In this document: piece by piece, positions 57,875 to 64,000 of the stretch
How the letters are laid out: each line of letters begins with the position of its first letter
Numbering within the stretch: position 1 is the stretch's first letter
From: Gambelia wislizenii
Lineage: Eukaryota; Chordata; Lepidosauria; Squamata; Crotaphytidae
Direction of reading: 5' to 3'
Assembly (NCBI GenBank): GCA_030847615.1
Contig: JAUMIR010000001.1
Coordinates: 166,505,001-166,569,000 of the forward strand
DNA: 64,000 nt
Made by a program: the position numbers and the translations under genes
The notes under the pieces: model-generated
What the model saw: the letters and a program-made list of their open reading frames with translations, nothing else
What the model was told of the DNA's origin: nothing
The model's database searches: none

Positions 57875-58135
57875 GTGAGTAAAACACAAAGTAGAGAAGC
57901 TGTTGACCGTGCTCTAATGAGAAACAACCCCTCCACAGTTCAAAGGGTGGTAAGTGTACACTCCCTTGTTCTTGTTCAGAAGGGACCAAGCAGAGTTATA
58001 AATGTCATCATGAGAGGCAGGTATGGAAGGACCAGGTATAGACACCCACCCACAGTTTACCATGGAGCAGTCAGAGATGTGATTTGGGAATATGCAGACT
58101 GTCTGTTAAATAACGAGACTGATACAATATCCCAT
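57875..58135 (+). pseudogene. Unidentified open frame in an intron
   Basis: The open frame starts at 57875 and stays open to 58249. Its first 87 codons, before a Tigger MITE is entered at 58151, include RVVSVHSLVLVQKG, RGRYGRTRYRHPP and YHGAVRDVIWEYADCL. Composition looks protein-like (basic then Trp/Tyr-rich) but I recognise no family. No splice sites in keeping with ASRGL1. It may be a fossil of a mobile element or an inserted viral or host cDNA, or chance. Confidence 0.2.
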
Positions 58136-58150
58136 CTTTATTTATATGTA

Positions 58151-58878
58151 CAGTTGTCCCTCCACATTCATGGATTTGGCATTCATGGTTTTAAGTATTC
58201 ACGGCTTGAAAATATTCTTAAAAATAATAATCAAAATAGCAAACCTTGATTTTGCCATCTTATATAAGGGACACCATTTTGCTATGCCATTGAATGTTGC
58301 TGTCCTTGAGCAAGCAGGGATCACCAGTATTGAGGCCATGATATTGAGAACACAGCTGCACTGGGCAGGGCACGTTTCTAGGATGGAGGACCATCGCCTC
58401 CCAAAAATAGTACTCTACAGTGAACTCGCCATGGGTCAGCATAAGAGGGGTGCTCCAAAAAAGCGATACAAGGATTCCCTGAAACAACATCTCAGGCTCG
58501 GCCAAATTGATCCCCAACAATGGTCCGCCATGGCCTCACATCGGGAGGCATGGAGACACACTGTCCACAATGCTGCAGCCTTATTTGAGAACTCACGCCG
58601 AACAAGTCTTGAAGAGAAACGACATCACAGAAAGAATCACAACCTGGAAACATCACCCAAGGAGACCTTCTGCTGTGCTTTCTGCAACCGGACTTGTTTA
58701 TCTCGGATTGGCCTTTTTAGTCATCAGCGCGCTTGCAGAAAGCGCGGGATGAGTCCTTCCTGAATCTTCGTTTGCAAAGAAAAGCCAGAGAGGCATATAA
58801 TGGGACTAGAGTATTCACGGATTTGGGTATTCATGGGGGTCCTGGAACCAAACCCCAGCGAATGTGAAGGGACAACTG
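58151..58878. mobile_element. Tigger-type MITE split by a LINE fragment
   Basis: CAGTTGTCCCTCCACATTC to GAAGGGACAACTG, TA at both ends (58149-58150, 58879-58880). The MITE halves (58151-58292 and 58793-58878) join to match 37273 almost base for base. Confidence 0.85.
58293..58792 (+). mobile_element. LINE C-terminal fragment with zinc finger, in a Tigger MITE
   Basis: Same protein end as 30994 (RTQLHWAGHVSRMEDHRLPK, GAPKKRYKDSLKQHL, CCAFCNRTCLSRIG, HQRAC), open to its TGA at 58761-58763; then a short tail ending AAAGCCAGAGAG. Confidence 0.75.
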
Positions 58879-58883
58879 TATTA

Positions 58884-60117
58884 TAATTCTAATGCTTGTC
58901 CCCTTTAATATACCCCCTGTCCACACTCACACACTGATGGCAGTCTTGTTTTCCACTGGTTGAAGGCATGGAACAAATCAGTTTCTGTCAGCTATGTCAA
59001 CACATCTGCCATTTTCTTTGTATTGCATCAGTTGACTCAAAACATGTTCCTTTAAGCACCAATTTCACTTAAGGGAAAAGAAAAATGTCACATGGTGCCT
59101 AATCTATCGAATATGGAGGATGTTGAAGTGTAGTAATTCATTTATCAGCCAAAAGCTGCTTCACAGAAAGTGCTCTATGAGCAGGCGCATTGTCTTGATA
59201 AAGAATAAACTATTTTCTCACCGTTTTGGCCTTTCTTTTCCTGACTATTTCAGCTGTGTCAAAACTTCCTTATAATAATGCTGGTTCACTGTTCTGCCTT
59301 CTGGAACCCATTCTGCCAAAATTACAGCCTTGATGTTTAAAAACCCCAATGAGCATGGCTTAGATGTGGACTTGCTTTGACGTGCTTTTTTCATTCTTGG
59401 TAATGATGGTGTTTTCCAGTGCATTGACTGTCGTTTTGTCTCAGGATCATACAGGGAGATCCAGGTTTCATCACAAGTGATGATTTTTTTGAAAAAGGTT
59501 TGGGTCTGTCTCGAGTTGCTGCAAAATGTCAGTGCAAATTTCCTTGCAGCACTCCTTTTGCTCTGGTGTGAGAACCCTAGGGATCATCTTGGCACAAACT
59601 TTTCTCATGTTGAGATCCTCATGCAAAATTTTCCACGCATTGTTTTTGTCAATGTTCACGGCTTCAGCTATCATTCAGACACTGAGTTGGTGGTCTCCTT
59701 AAACAATCTGGCTGATTTTTTCCACAATTCTTTGGGTTCTTGAAGTGGAAGGTCATCCAGGGCGTTCATCATCTTCCACATTCTCACATCCTTCTCTGAA
59801 TCTTTTGTGCCACTCAAACACATGTGCATGAGACATGCAGTCTTCCCCATAGTTGTCAGTAAGCATTTGAAAAGATTCCGTTGGTGTTTTGTTCAATTTT
59901 ACTAAAAAATTCAAATTGACATTTTGCTCAACTTTTAAACTTAGCATTTTTCTGACAGACAGCAGCTGCTTTAAACAACGACTGACAATTAACTGAATGG
60001 TCGAGAGTGTTGATGCTTGTCATGCAGGTTCAGACATGTACAAGTGTTCACAATCAGTTCTCCCTGATTTGTCTGAAAAGTAGAAACGCAGTCTCCTTGT
60101 TTAATAGACAGACCTTG
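58884..60117 (-). pseudogene. Mariner transposase gene and element, decayed
   Basis: Cut-and-paste transposase of the mariner group (D,D34D). Reading in reverse from the terminal CAAGGTCTGTCTATTAAAC (60117-60099): start near 59947 with MLSLKVEQNVNLNFLVKLNK and the helix-turn-helix VFEWHKRFREG; then NMRKVCAKMIPRVLTPEQK (about 59610); the first catalytic box CDETW (about 59475); WVPEGRTVNQHYY (about 59310); the second box QDNAPAH (about 59190); a frameshift; a third D in APCDIFLFP (about 59095); an end near GYIKGDKH with a stop at 58895. At least two frame breaks. The 3' terminal repeat is missing: the sequence runs into the Tigger MITE at 58878. Confidence 0.8.
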
Positions 60118-60977
60118 TATATGTTTACCATCTTGTTGTAATTTGTGGTGTGCAGCTTACATCTATATTTTGGAATTCATGACTGTTGCTGTTGTTATTT
60201 GCACTGGCTGTAGTCATTGTTTCAATTATATTTTGCTATTACTTTCTGTTATATCTGTCTGTTTTCTTATTTGTTTGTGGCTGTGGGATTGGTTGGTGTG
60301 TCATGGAAGAGTTAAGGATTAGCGTGTTTTTTTTATGAAGATTTTTTGTTTCAAATCATATCTGCTCCCCTTGAAAGTTTCATCCTGAACAAGGAAAATA
60401 AATATTGTTTCTAATTATCCATACTCACAATTTGACCATGACACAATATTAGCTCCATCTGGTGGCAAAAATGAATTTCTTCAGATTTTGTCCAGCAACA
60501 CCCAGGAGTTTAGCCTGTTAAAACCGTCCATTGAGATATATTTTATTAAGCTGCACAGGCTGTTTCTGTTCATGAGCTTATTGTTCCTCAGAAGGACCAA
60601 TCTGTTAGATTATTGTTTGGGGAGATATACCAAAATCTGGAGATTTCTGTGGCATGCTTTTATTATTTCCATTGGGAGAAGAAACAATACCAAATGTCCA
60701 GAAGATTGGGTAGGTTACTCCTTCTTGCAGCAAAATTATCTCAAGGGGACTATGTAGCCTAACATAGCATGAACATTCACAGAAGACAGTTTATTTCATA
60801 TACACTCAAGCGCAGAGCTTTGAAAAGTTAATTTTTTGACAAGTGACTATGATGGCTAGTGGATTCTTGGAGCTGTAAAACAAAACAAAAAACACTGTTT
60901 CAGGTTCTGTTTCTCTGCATATACCTGTGAGTTGGGTAGTGTAGATGTTTATATGGCTACACTACAACCTTCGTATC

Positions 60978-61350
60978 ACATCTCTCTCTGGCTTTTCCTC
61001 ACAAACGAAGATTCAGGAAGGACTCATCCCGTGCTTTCTGCAAGCGCGCTGATGACTAAAAAGGCCAATCCAAGATAAACAAGTCCGGTTGCAGAAAGCA
61101 CAACAGAAGGTCTCCTTGGGTGATGTTTCCAGGTTGTGATTCTTTCTGCGTTGTTGTTTCTCAAGACTTGTTCGGCGTGAGTTCTCAAATAAGGCTGCAG
61201 CATTGTGGATAGTGTGTCTCCATCCTAGAAACATGCCCTGCCTAGCGCAGCTGTGTTCTCAATATCATGGCCTCAATGCTGGTGATCCCTGCTTGCTCAA
61301 GGACAGCAACTTTCGTCACATACTCAGTCCAGTGTATATTTAGAATTGTG
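60978..61350 (-). mobile_element. LINE C-terminal zinc-finger fragment, reverse, deleted
   Basis: In reverse: LNIHWTEYVTKVAVLEQAG, then a jump (the segment from RMEDHRL to the mid-protein, about 220 bases, is absent), then GWRHTIHNAAALFENSR, CCAFCNRTC, HQRAC and the 3' tail GAATCTTCGTTTG. Confidence 0.7.
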
Positions 61351-62164
61351 TGTCGTATATCACATACAGTGTATGAAAAGGAGGCAAAGTTTTGTGTTGG
61401 GAGGATGGAAATATATGGGCACAGCAGTATTACACAGCTCTCAGGCATTTCAGCAGGGCCTGCACTGGAGAATGTCTCCTGTACATTAGGCTCTATATTA
61501 ACAAGGTGGGAATGAAGGTAATAGAACTGAGTATGCTCACAGAAGCACTGAACATACAATGAAAACAGTATGGTGGCAAATGTGAATGATTATGACTGCA
61601 ATCTTGTGGTAAATTAACTAGGAGTAAACCCCATGAGTTAAAGGGGGTGGGGAGGTTAGCTCTGAGTAGAAATGTATTCTTCTGAAAAAGCAGATCCATT
61701 GGGCTCCTCAGGTAGCAATGGCTCTATCAGCTCTGCCGACAAACCTCTGCACCACACGCCTTGCCCTGAAATGTCTCCATTCCAGTTGCCCATTATAAGC
61801 ATTATTATTTCATGTTAAGAACTAGTGCTTCGGTCTGAGGTTGTCCGCTTCCTTCTATGGAAAGGAGGAAGGGGACTTTTAGACCCCCTACTAAAACCAG
61901 TGGAGTCTCTTAGTTTCTGAATATGTGCAGGAGGTGCTTTAATTTTTTTTTAGTCAGTTATGAGTGTGATCCTATGCTCAGAGGTACAATTGTGCAATTG
62001 GTTTCAATGGTGCTTATTCCTGAGTAAGTGGACAGTGGGTGTATCACAGCCTAGAAGACAAATTGATTCTGAAAGGGGAATTTTATATCCCTTCTTCTCA
62101 TTCTTTTTCTTCTGTTCCTTTTACACAAGAAAAATCACAGTGACTTTTTTCTGCACCGGAGGCA

Positions 62165-62310
62165 ACAGAGGTGGGAAGGTTAAACTGCCTACATTCAGAG
62201 TGGGTAACTGTAGTCCAGATGTTTTGGGACTGCAACCTCCATGGTTCTATATCACTGGCTGTACTAGCTAAGGCTGTTAGGAGCTGTACTCCAACAACCC
62301 TGCTTCATAG
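62165..62310. repeat. Degenerate palindromic repeat
   Basis: AACTGTAGTCCAGATGTTTTGG and TAGGAGCTGTACTCCAACA are eroded forms of a motif also at 10005 and 53180. Confidence 0.35.
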
Positions 62311-63824
62311 GCACAACTGGGTTCTAGCATTCAGTAGGGATGCTTTTGGCACCTACTCCTGGTCAGAAGGGGTTGTGCAGGAGTGCTCACAATACCTTTT
62401 CTGTTCAATTTGTATCTTAGTGATATTGTCCCTTCCCTATGAGGTATGGCATCCTTTCCCCCTTCTTAGAGGAACAGGGGCATTTCCATTTTACTGTATG
62501 TTGATGATGAGATTCATCTCTCATGCACACTGGTAGGGATAGGCAGACTTTTGAAGCCTGTGTTCATATTGTATTAAGGAACTCTTACAGATTAATTACT
62601 CCAAAACTAAAATACTTATATATGGAAAAAGAAGGCAGAAACATCAAAGGCAGCTGGACAAATTCCAAATGAAGCAACTCAGTTCTTATCAGTGTCTGGA
62701 TATGACATTTAAAAATTCTACATCCTAGTCCACTCATTTGATAGTTGATGCAATAACTGGTAACATAATAGCTCACACTACTCACCGTTATGCAGCTGGA
62801 CCAGGCCATAATCTAGTGGTACCTTTCTTTCAGCTGTATTAAGTTGTTACCTCAGCTGTTGCATTTGGCCTTCTGCGGACACACTCAGATATTATAGCTT
62901 TGAATTAGAGCTCTGGGTTTCTCTACATCTGTCCCTAAGGCAAGTGTCCATATAGAGACAACTTGCTACACAGTGGCCACTTAGGTCTAGAAAACATTTA
63001 TTCTCTATTGGCTTATGAAAATATTTCAAACCCCCCCCCCGCCCAGTTTTAATGGCATTTGAGAATATGGGACTAAAATCACGGGCTACCCAAATTCGTC
63101 AGGCAATTTCTGAATTGGGCTTTTCACTGCAAAGTGCTGTAGTGGCTCTGTTTTCAAGTCACAAGTCATTTAATTGATGTTCATTATTCATGTTACTATG
63201 ACAATTATGTCTAAATATTGTTCTAATGCAAATTGTAAAGAAACATTACTGTCTCTCCTGGGAAGGTGGCCCCATATTTGGCTTCTATTTGCTGATATGG
63301 CCTTAAGCTACACCATAGATTAAATACCCTGCAGCTGATGATGGTCAATAGGCCAATGTATGGTAAATAAATATTGTCCTGCTGGCTGCTGGAAGATGGA
63401 GGACTTGTCCATTTCTTCATAGAATGGCTATTTTTTGTAGTATAGTATTTGGCATGTTTGTATATTTCATTTATCTTATTCTCTGTATAATTCTTATATT
63501 TATTTTATTGTTTTTTTAGTATATGGTTGGCTATTGTGCAAGATTTGGACTTCTCTGAAACATGTAAAAGGCATAGACACTGTTGATGTTTGTTTTTACA
63601 AAGGCAGGAGAGGGCAGTGTTGCATAGGAGAAGTTTTATTTATTTGTTTGTTTGTTTGTTTATAGGCTGGAACATTCCAGACTTGTAACAGCAAACTGTC
63701 CTTCTGCTTTAGAGATATATGTTCCAGGTACAGTGATGCACCATCTGATAGTCCATATTGTCCTTTTCTGAAGAATCACAAACCTTATTTGTTCAGACTT
63801 CAAAGAATAATGTTATCTCTTAGG

Positions 63825-64000
63825 CTGCTGCCACACTGCAGAAATAACACTGACACAGTTTTAATTATCATGGCTCCATCCTATGGAATCCTGGGATGGC
63901 CATGCCAGAACTCTCTGATAGAGAAGGCTAAATATCTCACAAAACTACAAATCCCAGAATTCTGTACCATTGAGCCATGGCAATTAAAGTGGTGTCAAAC
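63825..64000. mobile_element. Palindromic MITE cut by the window edge
   Basis: Left end CTGCTGCCACACTGCAGAAAT with ATCCTATGGAATCCTGGGAT, then ACTACAAATCCCAGAATTCTG. Same family as 36788-37014; the right end is outside. Confidence 0.65.

Larger units (their letters stand above)
51631..64000 (+). other. ASRGL1 downstream intron, continuing past the window
   Basis: No further ASRGL1 exon was recognised. The interval carries SINE fragments, a hAT/SINE composite, the 3' end of a CR1, a Tigger MITE with a LINE insert, a mariner copy and a MITE cut by the window edge. Stretches with no named feature: 51631-52110, 52260-53395, 53875-54980, 55960-56560, 57371-57870, 60118-60975 and most of 61350-63820 (a degenerate palindromic repeat is likely at 62165-62310). 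Confidence 0.6.

Overview
The window reads as a piece of a reptile nuclear chromosome, most likely a squamate (lizard-type) genome. No species can be fixed from sequence alone. The reasons are its repeat mix: CR1, L2 and L1 LINEs, a 5S rRNA-derived SINE whose tail ends in a motif typical of BovB-mobilised SINEs, tRNA-derived SINEs, many short Tigger- and hAT-type DNA elements, a mariner copy, a PIF/Harbinger-like Myb protein remnant, a DIRS-like tyrosine-recombinase retrotransposon remnant and an endogenous retrovirus-like remnant. There are no bacterial operons, Shine-Dalgarno-spaced genes, CRISPR arrays or intact non-coding RNA genes.

The only host gene I can support is ASRGL1 (isoaspartyl peptidase / L-asparaginase-like), on the + strand. 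Two coding exons are visible: 44336-44542, with the start codon at 44356, and 51488-51630. Both have consensus splice sites and join in matching phase. A repeat-poor, CpG-containing block at about 32080-32790 with a strong donor at 32547 is the best candidate for its promoter and first non-coding exon. The remaining exons, including the catalytic threonine, were not found and probably lie beyond 64000.

Layout. 1-16900: intergenic DNA made of interspersed repeats (L2 tails, foldback MITEs, Tigger MITEs, a recurring family with GTTGTCTA-type ends). 16939-18737: a 1.8 kb hAT element with an 8-bp target duplication and a GC-rich interior. 18785-20257: a TIR element split by a 655-bp solo LTR. 20820-22890: a Harbinger-like element. 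27700-30932: a long, decayed CR1 LINE. 30933-32079: a 5S-derived SINE split by a LINE fragment and a hAT element. 32080-32790: candidate promoter. 34870-38380: DIRS-like remnant. 38380-42298: ERV remnant (integrase, env-like pieces, LTR) with L2 and minisatellite-bearing Tigger insertions. 44336-64000: ASRGL1 exons and introns, the introns carrying an L1, further MITEs, a second CR1 and a mariner copy.

Most entries are therefore mobile-element fossils. The strongest observations are nested or composite structures: a hAT/5S-SINE fusion present three times with the same junction, two Tigger MITEs placed head-to-tail on a shared TA, minisatellites grown inside MITEs, and an LTR insertion whose empty site is present in the related copy at the window start.
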